From contig JAJQHJ010000004.1 in the NCBI GenBank assembly GCA_021199795.1, positions 186,001 to 250,000 of the forward strand: 64,000 nucleotides of DNA, given 5' to 3'. A program made the position numbers and the translations under genes. Positions 1 through 7,551 of the stretch are shown here, in pieces; the first letter of the stretch is position 1, and every line of letters begins with the position of its first letter. Under the pieces are notes generated by a model. It saw nothing but the letters and a program-made list of their open reading frames with translations. It was not told the DNA's origin and did no database searches. This stretch comes from Oscillospiraceae bacterium (GTDB taxonomy: Bacteria; Bacillota; Clostridia; Oscillospirales; Ruminococcaceae).

Positions 1-61
1 ATGCCTCGTCTAAATTCCGGGCAGCACAGGGAAGAATTTTCAATGAATATTTTTCAGGCAC
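1..61 (-). CDS. RelE/ParE-type toxin, N-terminus only (runs off the window)
   Basis: A leftward reading frame opens at a GTG at 61, overlaps the stop of the upstream antitoxin gene by 8 bases and stays open to the window edge. Only about 20 residues are visible; they include KILPCAARNLDEA, which resembles the first strand and helix of RelE/ParE ribosome- or gyrase-targeting toxins. Overlap with a Phd-type antitoxin gene in antitoxin-first order is the usual arrangement, so the toxin call rests mainly on context. The catalytic C-terminal half is not in the window, so the subfamily cannot be judged. Confidence 0.55.
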   Translation of the reverse strand, partial: MPEKYSLKILPCAARNLDEA

Positions 62-323
62 CGTACTTCTCCCTCATCGACGCAAAGAATTCATCTCCAT
101 CTATCCAGGGTGCACCGTTTTCTTCTTCCATAACTGCTTCATTGATTATTCCGGCAAGCTCAGCTTCTGCCATTTCTCGTTCGTAGAGCTCAACACTCAT
201 AATAACCATATCACTATAGCCATTTTTGGTTATGATAATCGGTGTATCGCTTTCTTTGCAGGTTTGCGAGATTTTTGCCGTGTTCTTTAGTTCATTTATC
301 GGGATTACTTTTGGCAATGCCAT
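54..323 (-). CDS. Phd/YefM-family antitoxin
   Basis: 89 residues. The N-terminal part (about 1-55: PINELKNTAKISQTC, then PIIITKNGYSDMVIMS) has the Phd/YefM fold pattern that binds operator DNA as a dimer; the acidic C-terminal tail would wrap the toxin. The ATG at 323 has GGAGG 9 bases upstream. The toxin frame overlaps its stop. Family knowledge: the antitoxin neutralises a RelE/ParE-like toxin and represses its own promoter together with it. The promoter just upstream (359-387) overlaps a tandem 11-bp direct repeat, which fits autoregulation. Confidence 0.85.
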   Translation of the reverse strand: MALPKVIPINELKNTAKISQTCKESDTPIIITKNGYSDMVIMSVELYEREMAEAELAGIINEAVMEEENGAPWIDGDEFFASMREKYGA

Positions 324-341
324 AATTCATACCTCCATATC

Positions 342-387
342 GGGATTATTATGGGATTATTATACCATAATTCGCCCATGATTACAA
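342..387 (-). promoter_or_regulatory. Promoter and tandem-repeat operator of the Phd/RelE pair
   Basis: Leftward -35 TTGTAA (382-387) and -10 TATAAT (359-364), 17 bp apart. Two abutting copies of GGGATTATTAT on the + strand (342-352 and 353-363) cover the -10 and the start region. This is a plausible operator for the Phd antitoxin; operator function is inferred. Confidence 0.6.
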
Positions 388-418
388 GTGGAAATTTTAT
401 ATTTTGAGGAGCAATTTT

Positions 419-1642
419 ATGCACACATCCTTCCATCCGGCGGATATTCTTCTGCCGAAAGAAAGTATTGATATGACCAAGTGGTCTGTCGTGGCTTGCG
501 ACCAGTTTACCGGGGAGCCGGGGTATTGGGATGAGACTGAGCGTCTTGTCGGGGATAGTCCCTCGACCCTCAGGCTCACCTTGCCGGAAATTTATCTTGG
601 CAAGCCGGACACTGATGAGCGTATCGCCAGGATAAACCAGAACATCGAAAGCTATCTCTCAGCGGGAATTTTCCGGGAGTTTAAAAACGCCATGGTCTAT
701 GTCCGCAGGATTCAGTCGGACGGGAAGCTCAGGGAGGGCATTGTCGGGGCAGTGGATCTTGAGCATTATGACTACCATTCTGGCTCTAAGTCACAGATTC
801 GCGCCACTGAAGCGACCGTTGCGGAAAGAATTCCCCCGAGGCTCAAAATCCGCGAGAATGCAAGGCTTGAACTTCCGCATATAATGATTCTGATTGATGA
901 CCCGGAGCGCACCGTTATTGAGCCGCTTTCGGGGAAGACAAGTGGGCTTAAGAAGCTCTACGATTTTGAGCTGATGCAGGGCGGAGGGAGCATTTCGGGG
1001 TATCTTCTTGAAGAGAATGAGATTTCGGAAGTCGATTCCGCATTGGGGGAACTTTCAAGAAAGTGCGAGCTCCTATTTGCAATGGGCGACGGGAACCATT
1101 CTCTTGCCACCGCAAAGGAGCACTACGAGCGGCTCAAGAGGGAAAATCCGGGAGTGGACATGTCGAACCACCCGGCGAGGTATGCCCTCTGCGAGATTGT
1201 CAACCTCCATTCAGAAGCTCTTCAGTTCGAGGCGATTCACAGAATTGTCATGGGAGTTGACCCCCAGCATCTTCTTAAGAAAATGGCTGAAAAGCTTGAT
1301 ACTTCCGAATCCGGCGACGGTCAGAAAGTGACTGTTGTCACCGGCGGCACTTCGGAGACTCTCACGATTCACAATCCGCTTTCAAAGCTTGCTGTCGGAA
1401 GCTTGCAGACTTTCCTCGATGAGTATCTTAAGGAATTTGGCGGCGAAATTGACTATATCCACGGCGAAGATGTTCTCAAAAATCTAGCCAAATCCGAAAA
1501 TTCTGTCGGATTTATTCTTGACCCGATGGATAAGAAAGACCTTTTCCCTGCCGTCATCCACGATGGAGCATTGCCTAGAAAGACATTCTCGATGGGTCAT
1601 GCGGAGGACAAGAGATATTATTTGGAAGCAAGGGAAATTTGA
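419..1642 (+). CDS. DUF1015 family protein
   Basis: 407 residues from the ATG at 419, chosen because AGGAG lies 7 bases upstream; a TTG at 404 in the same frame would extend through that Shine-Dalgarno. The whole length matches the DUF1015 family, with the conserved segment FAMGDGNHSLATAK near residue 225 and DPMDKKDLFPAVI near the C-terminus. It is cytoplasmic, with no signal peptide or membrane segment. Biochemical function is not established; in clostridia such genes often sit near serine biosynthesis genes, but none is seen here. The next gene starts 11 bases downstream, so the two probably share a transcript. Confidence 0.85.
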   Translation: MHTSFHPADILLPKESIDMTKWSVVACDQFTGEPGYWDETERLVGDSPSTLRLTLPEIYLGKPDTDERIARINQNIESYLSAGIFREFKNAMVYVRRIQSDGKLREGIVGAVDLEHYDYHSGSKSQIRATEATVAERIPPRLKIRENARLELPHIMILIDDPERTVIEPLSGKTSGLKKLYDFELMQGGGSISGYLLEENEISEVDSALGELSRKCELLFAMGDGNHSLATAKEHYERLKRENPGVDMSNHPARYALCEIVNLHSEALQFEAIHRIVMGVDPQHLLKKMAEKLDTSESGDGQKVTVVTGGTSETLTIHNPLSKLAVGSLQTFLDEYLKEFGGEIDYIHGEDVLKNLAKSENSVGFILDPMDKKDLFPAVIHDGALPRKTFSMGHAEDKRYYLEAREI

Positions 1643-1653
1643 GAAAGGCATTT

Positions 1654-2289
1654 ATGATATACACAATCACAAAACCGATTTACATCGTCTTTTTCGCGAC
1701 CGACCTGAAAACCGGTCGCTTCATACGCACGATGACCAGGCACCGGTTCAACCATGCGGCTATCTCTCTTGACGGGATGAAGACGTTCTATTCGTTCTCC
1801 CGAATCTACATAGACCACCCGATGATTTCAGGGCTTGTCTGCGAGTCGCCGAAAAGGTATCTGATGACCGGAAAGACGGTCGTCCGGGCTTACAGGGTCG
1901 ACGTCGACCTCGAAACCTATGAACTTATAAGGTCGCACATTTCTGAAATGATCGCCTCGCGCGACGACTATGTCTACAACTTCATTTCCTGCGGGACGTA
2001 TATGCTTGGCAGACGATTCCCAAGGAAAATGGCGTTCACCTGCGTCGAATTTGTCCGGGGCACACTCGTCTATGGCGGAATTCTGTTTGACGACCACCAC
2101 AAGCGGGTCGGGGTGGATTCTCTTGAGAACGAACTCGCCGCCTGCGGATATGAAATGAAAGAGGGCACCGCTCCGCAAATCTTAAAGCGCACCTCCTGGG
2201 GCAATGACCCCTACCTCGACGACTGCGGCGGCAGAATCGCCGTCATGAGAGAAGCCAGTAGGAGACTTTATAGGATGGTGAGAGGGTAA
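1654..2289 (+). CDS. Putative permuted papain-like (YiiX/C92-type) peptidase
   Basis: 211 residues from the ATG at 1654 (AAAGG 5 bases upstream); a TTG at 1639 overlapping the previous stop is less likely. There is no signal peptide. HRFNHAAISLD near residue 30 and MAFTCVEFV near residue 130 resemble the His-first, Cys-later active site of permuted NlpC/P60-like enzymes such as YiiX, which cleave amide or isopeptide bonds. The assignment rests on this motif order only; a conserved hypothetical protein is the alternative. It is probably co-transcribed with the DUF1015 gene 11 bases upstream. Confidence 0.45.
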   Translation: MIYTITKPIYIVFFATDLKTGRFIRTMTRHRFNHAAISLDGMKTFYSFSRIYIDHPMISGLVCESPKRYLMTGKTVVRAYRVDVDLETYELIRSHISEMIASRDDYVYNFISCGTYMLGRRFPRKMAFTCVEFVRGTLVYGGILFDDHHKRVGVDSLENELAACGYEMKEGTAPQILKRTSWGNDPYLDDCGGRIAVMREASRRLYRMVRG

Positions 2290-2305
2290 GTCCCTCCGCT
2301 ACAGA

Positions 2306-2435
2306 GTGAATTTTCACTTTTCAGGGTGAAAATTCACTTTTTTTACTGCGGAAGCTGAATTTTCACTGTGAAATCTCAATTTTCACTGTGAAAGTTGGAT
2401 TTCACATTGACAGAGTGAAAATTCACTGGTATAAT
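2306..2435 (+). promoter_or_regulatory. Promoter with phased array of 12-bp palindromic operators
   Basis: A consensus promoter TTGACA (2407-2412), 17 bp spacer, TATAAT (2430-2435). Perfect GTGAAWWTTCAC sites lie at 2306-2317, 2326-2337 and 2415-2426, the last inside the promoter spacer. Weaker copies lie at 2355-2366, 2375-2386 and about 2394-2405. Several starts are 20 bp apart, which puts the sites on one face of the helix. A cooperative repressor site is inferred, probably for the regulator encoded next. Confidence 0.75.
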
Positions 2436-2463
2436 AGTGAAAAAGCGAAAAGGAGGATATCAG

Positions 2464-3762
2464 ATGAATTATGAAAATGAAAATACCGAGTTCAAAGTCA
2501 TGTTTACTGAGGAGATATACAAGGAAGTTGTTGCATTTGCCAACACCAGTGGCGGTACTATCAAAGTCGGTGTTGACGATAGCGGCAATCCTGTTGGCTT
2601 GGAAAAAGTTGATGAAACCCAGACACGTATTTCAAACGGCGTTCGAGACTCAATTCTCCCGGATGCCACAATGTTCGTTCATTATGCCATAGATGGCAAT
2701 GTCATCATAATTACTGTAAGTGAGGGAACCAACAAGCCTTATTATCTTAGGTCAAAAGGCTTGAAGCCGAGCGGGGTTTATGTCAGACAAGGCTCTTCTT
2801 CTGCTCCGGCTTCAAACGAACAGATAAGACTGATGATAAAGCAGAATGATGGCGACAGCTTTGAAGATTCACGCTCTTTGGAACAAAATCTCTCCTTTGA
2901 ATCGACTGCTAAGGCATTTGAAAGGTATGGTGTGGAGTTTTCTCAGGAAAAATACCCGGCTCTTGGAATTACCCAGCTTTCATCAGGACTATATTCAAAT
3001 CTCGGATTTCTTTTGTCCGACCAGTGCCGCCATACAATAAAAATCGCCGTATTCAGTGATGAGGCAAAAACGATTTTCAAGGACAGCAAAGAGTTTGGAG
3101 GTTCGCTTTTCGCCCAGCTTGACGGAGCATTTGACTATCTTTCCCTCTGCAACAGAACTGCGGCGAGCTTTAAAGGACTTGAACGGGTTGAGCACTCTGA
3201 CTATCCGGAAGCCGCTTTGAGAGAGGCTCTTCTCAATGCCATCGTTCACCGCGATTACAGCTTCAGCGGAAGCATAATCATAAATGTGACCGATAATGAA
3301 ATTGAGTTTATATCGATAGGAGGGCTTCTTCCGGGGCTTTCTCCTGATGATATAAGGAGCGGAATTTCTCAGCCGAGAAATAAGAGACTTGCAGAGGTCT
3401 TCCACCGGCTTCACCTGATTGAGTCCTATGGCACCGGAATCAGGAGAATCTATAATTGCTACAAGGACAGCCCCGAGCAGCCCAAAATTGAAGTCACAAG
3501 CAACACTTTTAAGATAACTCTCTATAACACTAATTCTTCCGAAAGCGTTATTCTTAAACACTCTCGGGAACTCAGCTCTCAGATGCATGCAGTTATTGAT
3601 TATACAGAAAATCATGGCTCTATTACAGAAGAAGAGATCGGCAGGCTTCTGGGAGTCAAGAAAACCCGTTCCTATACCATAGCAAGTGAAATGTGCAAGC
3701 GTGGGCTTTTGGAGCAGGTCGGAAAGGGAAAAGACAAGAAATTTTTCTTGGTTTTTAAGTAA
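2464..3762 (+). CDS. AlbA_2 / HATPase_c_4 / winged-helix transcriptional regulator
   Basis: 432 residues from the ATG at 2464, with AGGAGG 7 bases upstream; an in-frame GTG at 2437 lies at or before the expected transcription start. Domains in order: Schlafen-type AlbA_2 (about 1-120, motifs NTEFK and ANTSGGTIKVGVDD), a GHKL-like HATPase_c_4 module (about 240-340, REALLNAIVHRDY and SYGTGIRRI), and a C-terminal helix-turn-helix (about 375-430). Proteins of this type are DNA-binding regulators whose ligand is mostly unknown. The phased palindromes upstream suggest it represses itself and perhaps the ABC exporter that follows 15 bases downstream. Confidence 0.8.
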   Translation: MNYENENTEFKVMFTEEIYKEVVAFANTSGGTIKVGVDDSGNPVGLEKVDETQTRISNGVRDSILPDATMFVHYAIDGNVIIITVSEGTNKPYYLRSKGLKPSGVYVRQGSSSAPASNEQIRLMIKQNDGDSFEDSRSLEQNLSFESTAKAFERYGVEFSQEKYPALGITQLSSGLYSNLGFLLSDQCRHTIKIAVFSDEAKTIFKDSKEFGGSLFAQLDGAFDYLSLCNRTAASFKGLERVEHSDYPEAALREALLNAIVHRDYSFSGSIIINVTDNEIEFISIGGLLPGLSPDDIRSGISQPRNKRLAEVFHRLHLIESYGTGIRRIYNCYKDSPEQPKIEVTSNTFKITLYNTNSSESVILKHSRELSSQMHAVIDYTENHGSITEEEIGRLLGVKKTRSYTIASEMCKRGLLEQVGKGKDKKFFLVFK

Positions 3763-3777
3763 AAAGGAGATCACAAT

Positions 3778-5553
3778 ATGCCATCAACCCCTCAAAAGAA
3801 ACCAATCCTCCGCCGGTTTCTTCCCTACTTACTGAAGTACAAGTGGATGATGATTTTCGACTTATTCTGCGCGGCGTTGACGACGCTTTGCGACATTATT
3901 TTGCCGAAGATGATCAGCTACCTCACCAATGCGGCGGTGGATTCTTCAATAACTTTGACTGTCGAAATCGTCCTCAAGCTTGCCGGGCTCTATGTTATTC
4001 TCCGGCTTATCGACGCTGCGGCGAACTTCTATATGGCTTCAACCGGACACATCATGGGCGTCTATATCGAGACGGACATGAGAACGGATGCGTTCAAACA
4101 TCTGCAACGCCTGAGCTCGACATATTACTCCAACACCAAGGTCGGCACCATCATGGGCAGAATCACTAACGACCTCTTCGACGTGACCGAGTTTGCCCAC
4201 CACTGCCCGGAGGAGTTCTTCATCGCGGCTATCAAGCTTGTGGCATCGTTTGTCATCCTCTGCGGGACTAGCATCAGCCTCACGGCGATAATCTTCGCCT
4301 GCGTTCCACTGATGGTTGTCTTAAGCTTCTTCCTCAACAAAAAGCTCAAAGCGATATTCTATAAGCAAAGAGTAAAAGTGGGCGAGCTCAACTCAACGAT
4401 TGAGGATAGCCTCCTTGGTCAGCAGGTCATCAAGACATTTGCCGCCGAGGACGAGGAGGAGCAGCGTTTCGAGAGGAACAGCCAGGAGTTCAAGGCCGTC
4501 AAAAAGAAGAGCTACTACATCCAGGCGACCTTAAACACCTCCACCCGTGTTTTCGACGGAATTATGTACACCGTCGTCCTGCTTGCGGGCGGGCTTTTCC
4601 TTGTGAATGGGAAGATAAATGCCGGCGATCTGGTTGCCTACGTCATGTATGTCGGAACTCTTATCGCCACCATCCGCACCATCGTCAACTATCTTGAGCA
4701 GTTCCAGCGCGGAATGACCGGAATTGAGAGATTCCTTGAGATTATTGACACACCCATAGACATTGCGGACAAGCCGGATGCCCGGGATCTCGCCGTCAAA
4801 TCGGGCGAAATCGAGTTCAAGAACGTCAGCTTTGAGTACCCCGATGACCACAACCGGGTCTTGCATAACGTAAATCTCACGATTCATCCGGGCGAGAAGC
4901 TCGCACTTGTGGGACCGTCTGGTGGAGGGAAGACCACCCTCGTAAGCCTTATCCCCAGGTTCTATGACGTCACCGACGGTGAAATTCTCGTTGACGGGCA
5001 GGACATCAGGGACGTCACTTTAAAGAGCCTCAGAACCTCAGTCGGAGTTGTCCAGCAGGATGTCTATCTCTTCAGCGGAACGGTTGCCGAAAACATTTCA
5101 TACGGTGATTTTAACGCCAGTCGGGAAGACATCATCCGCGCCGCCAAGCTGGCAGGAGCGGACAGCTTCATAAGTGAACTCAAGGACGGCTACGACACCT
5201 ATGTCGGCGAGCGAGGCGTCAAGCTTTCAGGCGGGCAGAAGCAGCGGATTTCAATAGCACGGGTCTTCCTCAAGAATCCCCCGATTCTGCTTTTAGACGA
5301 AGCCACAAGTGCCCTGGATAACGAAAGCGAAGTCCTTGTCGGCAGGAGTCTAGACCTCCTATCCGAGGGCAGAACCACCCTGACGATTGCCCACCGCCTC
5401 ACCACCATCAAAAACGCCGACCGTATAATCGTCCTCGGCACCGACGGAATCGAGGAAGAGGGGACGCATGAGGAATTGCTTGCGCATGGCGGGCTCTATT
5501 ATAGATTATGGAATGGAATGGTTGAGGGAGAGACTATGGGAAATAAAATTTAA
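3778..5553 (+). CDS. ABC transporter, fused permease and ATP-binding (exporter type)
   Basis: 591 residues. The first 310 residues hold six membrane segments (ABC type I exporter fold); the C-terminal half is the nucleotide-binding domain with Walker A GPSGGGKTT, signature LSGGQKQR, Walker B ILLLDEATSALD and a switch His in AHRLTT. It would act as a homodimer in the cytoplasmic membrane, exporting a lipid, peptide or drug that the sequence does not reveal. AAGGAG precedes the ATG and overlaps the end of the AlbA-type regulator gene, so expression is probably coupled to it. No partner half-transporter is adjacent, which fits a homodimer. Confidence 0.92.
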   Translation: MPSTPQKKPILRRFLPYLLKYKWMMIFDLFCAALTTLCDIILPKMISYLTNAAVDSSITLTVEIVLKLAGLYVILRLIDAAANFYMASTGHIMGVYIETDMRTDAFKHLQRLSSTYYSNTKVGTIMGRITNDLFDVTEFAHHCPEEFFIAAIKLVASFVILCGTSISLTAIIFACVPLMVVLSFFLNKKLKAIFYKQRVKVGELNSTIEDSLLGQQVIKTFAAEDEEEQRFERNSQEFKAVKKKSYYIQATLNTSTRVFDGIMYTVVLLAGGLFLVNGKINAGDLVAYVMYVGTLIATIRTIVNYLEQFQRGMTGIERFLEIIDTPIDIADKPDARDLAVKSGEIEFKNVSFEYPDDHNRVLHNVNLTIHPGEKLALVGPSGGGKTTLVSLIPRFYDVTDGEILVDGQDIRDVTLKSLRTSVGVVQQDVYLFSGTVAENISYGDFNASREDIIRAAKLAGADSFISELKDGYDTYVGERGVKLSGGQKQRISIARVFLKNPPILLLDEATSALDNESEVLVGRSLDLLSEGRTTLTIAHRLTTIKNADRIIVLGTDGIEEEGTHEELLAHGGLYYRLWNGMVEGETMGNKI

Positions 5554-5561
5554 ATTTCCTA

Positions 5562-5635
5562 TTGACATCTTCCTCAACCTGTGCTATACTCTGAAATGAC
5601 AAAGAAAGTTGTCAATTTGACAACCAAATCTGTCA
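5562..5635 (+). promoter_or_regulatory. Promoter and palindromic operator of the XRE/DUF3169 pair
   Basis: TTGACA (5562-5567), 17 bp, TATACT (5585-5590). Downstream lies a perfect 17-bp palindrome GTTGTCAATTTGACAAC (5608-5624), flanked symmetrically by TGACA (5596-5600) and TGTCA (5631-5635). It sits between the -10 and the start codon, so binding would block initiation or elongation. Autoregulation by the XRE protein is inferred. Confidence 0.75.
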
Positions 5636-5649
5636 AAGGAGGCTCAAGT

Positions 5650-5871
5650 ATGCCAATACTTAAAAATCGTCTTAAGGAGAAGCGGGCAGGGCTTGGGGTC
5701 AACCAGCAGGAAATGGGGCGACTCTGCGGGGTTTCGAGGCAGACCATCAGCCTTATCGAGCGCGGCGATTATTCCCCGTCGGTAACCCTGGCTCTGACTA
5801 TAGCCCAGGTCTGCGGCTGCTCTATCGACGAAATATTTTATTTGCAGGAGGATTCGGAAAATGGAAAATAA
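5650..5871 (+). CDS. XRE-family (HTH_3) transcriptional regulator
   Basis: 73 residues from the ATG at 5650, preceded by AGGAGG. Almost the whole protein is one helix-turn-helix of the Cro/C1 type (residues 3-60, with QQEMGRLCGVSRQTISLIERG), the short YgzD/YozG-like form that usually sits next to a small membrane protein gene. It overlaps the DUF3169 gene by 11 bases. The palindrome between its promoter and start is the likely binding site. What signal it senses is unknown. Confidence 0.88.
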   Translation: MPILKNRLKEKRAGLGVNQQEMGRLCGVSRQTISLIERGDYSPSVTLALTIAQVCGCSIDEIFYLQEDSENGK

Positions 5872-6622
5872 TGAAATCAAAAAGGATAACAAGAAAGCTC
5901 TGCCTATGTTTATTGCAATAATCATCCTATCTGTGGTGGTCGGATTTGTTCTCGGACTTGCGTCCGTGTTCGTCGACCATTCAGACAAAATAGGAGAGCT
6001 CGGAGTTCTTTTCGGAAAATATGTCGCGCCATGCCTGATGGTGGTGCTTGCAGTTGTTGTACCGCTCATCTGCATTCCCATGTACAAGAGTGCGAAGAAG
6101 ATTCTTCAGGGCTGGGACGGCGAGGACGAGGAGGTTTATGAAAAAGCAGACAGTAAGCTCTCGGGCGTCATCCACACAACTAGCGTTGGTCTCATAATCT
6201 CTTTCTTCCTGATTGCGGCTTCCTATTCGGGAGGGTCGGAGAACATCAGCATCTTCACTGCGGTTGCAATTGCCGGGTTTGTCGCCGTGATGGCTGAGGC
6301 AACTATTCTCCAACAAAAGTCGGTTGACCTGATCAGGTCCCAGAACCCCGAGAAGAAAGGCTCTGTTTACGACATGAAGTTCCAGAAAAAGTGGCTCTCA
6401 AGCTGCGACGAGGCTGAAAAGGCGATGATAGGGCAGTGCGCCTATAAGGCATATCAGACGACCAACACCGTCTGCGCCGCCCTTGCCGTGATCCTGGCGT
6501 TGTCGGCGATAATCTTCGGAACCGGCTTCCTGCCATCCCTCGCTGTCTGCATTGTCTGGTTTGCGAACACGGAGGCGTATATGAGGGAAGCGAAGAAGAT
6601 GGGGAAAGTAGGGGTAATGTAG
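5861..6622 (+). CDS. DUF3169-like integral membrane protein
   Basis: 253 residues with about six hydrophobic segments (near 15-37, 52-75, 103-122, 128-150, 195-216, 218-235) and a charged cytoplasmic loop between the second and third. Size, topology and coupling to a short XRE regulator match the DUF3169 family of Firmicutes. No catalytic motif is visible and the function is unknown. Translation is coupled to the XRE gene by an 11-base overlap. Confidence 0.6.
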   Translation: MENNEIKKDNKKALPMFIAIIILSVVVGFVLGLASVFVDHSDKIGELGVLFGKYVAPCLMVVLAVVVPLICIPMYKSAKKILQGWDGEDEEVYEKADSKLSGVIHTTSVGLIISFFLIAASYSGGSENISIFTAVAIAGFVAVMAEATILQQKSVDLIRSQNPEKKGSVYDMKFQKKWLSSCDEAEKAMIGQCAYKAYQTTNTVCAALAVILALSAIIFGTGFLPSLAVCIVWFANTEAYMREAKKMGKVGVM

Positions 6623-6627
6623 AGGAA

Positions 6628-6673
6628 CCTCTCAGTCAGCTTCGCTGCCAGCTCCCCTTATCAAGGGGAGCCA
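6628..6673 (+). repeat. Dispersed intergenic hairpin repeat, copy 1
   Basis: Begins CCTCTCAGTCAGCTTCGCTG and ends with the hairpin CTCCCCTTatcAAGGGGAG followed by CCA. The same module recurs at seven other places in this window, always between genes. Confidence 0.85.
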
Positions 6674-6700
6674 TGAGTACTTTGTGGAAAGGAAATCAAC

Positions 6701-7282
6701 ATGAAAAATCAAAATTTTGAAAGAACCCTCCCAGAGGGGTACAAAGAAGCCTATGTTATAGACGCGACATCGGGCAAGTTCTCGATCTGGCTCAACGTCG
6801 TTGCGATGGCTTTGATGATCGTTATAGCCGTGCCGCTGGTTGTGATTATTTTCATGACCGCGGAGGAAATCACGATAAACAGCTGGTTTTTGCTCATATT
6901 GTGCGGATTGCTTATCGTCTATACGATTCTCCACGAGCTGACCCACGGGATTGCTTATAAAGCGATGACCGGCGAAAAGCTGACGTTCGGGCTTACGCTG
7001 ACAGTCGCCTACTGCGGCGTGCCGAAGATATTTGTATATAGAAAAACGGCGATGATAGCACTTCTGGCACCGTTCACCGTCTACTCGATTCTGTTTTTAG
7101 TGCTCCTCGTCGCTCTTCCCGACCCGACAATGAAGCTTGCGGTCGCCCTAATCTTTGCCGTCCACTTCGGCGGCTGCGCAGGAGACCTGTATGACACGTT
7201 CATCTATCTAACAAAGTTCAAAGACCCGAAAACCCTCATGCAAGATACGGGTCCGAGGCAGACGTTTTACATTCCTGAATGA
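6701..7282 (+). CDS. DUF3267 putative zinc metalloprotease, membrane
   Basis: 193 residues with four hydrophobic segments (about 30-53, 62-80, 108-130, 135-155). HELTHGI near residue 79 is an HExxH zincin motif at the end of a membrane helix, as in DUF3267 and related site-2-protease-like proteins. A further conserved Asp or Glu ligand cannot be assigned with certainty. The substrate is unknown. It follows repeat copy 1, so it is probably transcribed apart from the XRE/DUF3169 pair, although no clear promoter was found. Confidence 0.75.
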   Translation: MKNQNFERTLPEGYKEAYVIDATSGKFSIWLNVVAMALMIVIAVPLVVIIFMTAEEITINSWFLLILCGLLIVYTILHELTHGIAYKAMTGEKLTFGLTLTVAYCGVPKIFVYRKTAMIALLAPFTVYSILFLVLLVALPDPTMKLAVALIFAVHFGGCAGDLYDTFIYLTKFKDPKTLMQDTGPRQTFYIPE

Positions 7283-7301
7283 GATTTCCCTCGGAAAGCT
7301 A

Positions 7302-7330
7302 TTGACAAACCCACTAAATCCGGGTATAAT
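7302..7330 (+). promoter_or_regulatory. Promoter of the luxS leader RNA
   Basis: TTGACA (7302-7307), 17 bp spacer, TATAAT (7325-7330): a consensus sigma-A promoter. Transcription would start near 7337, about 215 bases before the luxS start codon. Confidence 0.85.
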
Positions 7331-7335
7331 ATAAG

Positions 7336-7484
7336 TGAACCTAGTGTTCAAATGTCTGTTGGTACTCGATATCCAACTGAAATAAGGTCGAGAGCAAATG
7401 TTTACCGGTACTCGATATTCCGGTATAAACAAGGTCGAGTTCAAATTTTTCGGCTGTTGGACTTTTCCGACAGCCTTTTGTTTT
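7336..7484 (+). ncRNA. Tandem pseudoknot leader with terminator upstream of luxS (candidate riboswitch)
   Basis: After a short hairpin (7336-7350) come two similar units. Unit 1: stem GTTGG (7358-7362)/CCAAC (7373-7377), loop TACTCGATAT, then a 3' TCGAG (7388-7392) that can pair with CTCGA in the loop. Unit 2: stem TACCGG (7403-7408)/CCGGTA (7420-7425), loop TACTCGATATT, 3' TCGAG (7435-7439). The stems differ by compensatory changes while loop and 3' strand are conserved, which indicates two H-type pseudoknots. An intrinsic terminator (7452-7484) follows. CCAAC of unit 1 could instead pair with GTTGG of the terminator's 5' arm. It is not an S-box by sequence. The ligand is unknown; methionine-cycle compounds are plausible from the gene. 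Confidence 0.75.
7452..7484 (+). terminator. Attenuator terminator in the luxS leader
   Basis: GGCTGTTGG/CCGACAGCC stem (one GU pair) with a 6-nt loop, followed by TTTTGTTTT. It lies 67 bases before the luxS start, so readthrough must be controlled for luxS to be expressed. Confidence 0.85.
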
Positions 7485-7551
7485 ATGGAGGCAGAAATGG
7501 TTGAAAATCCAGTCGCCGGCGGCTTCTACTTTCACCAAGGAGGACATCACT

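Noticed and set aside
2995-3774. 259-codon leftward open frame opposite the AlbA-type regulator
   Set aside because: No ribosome site or family resemblance; the opposite strand is a recognised protein.
7336-7484. SAM (S-box) riboswitch, or type III antitoxin repeats, upstream of luxS
   Set aside because: No S-box core sequence or four-way junction is present, and the downstream gene is clearly LuxS rather than a ToxN-like toxin.
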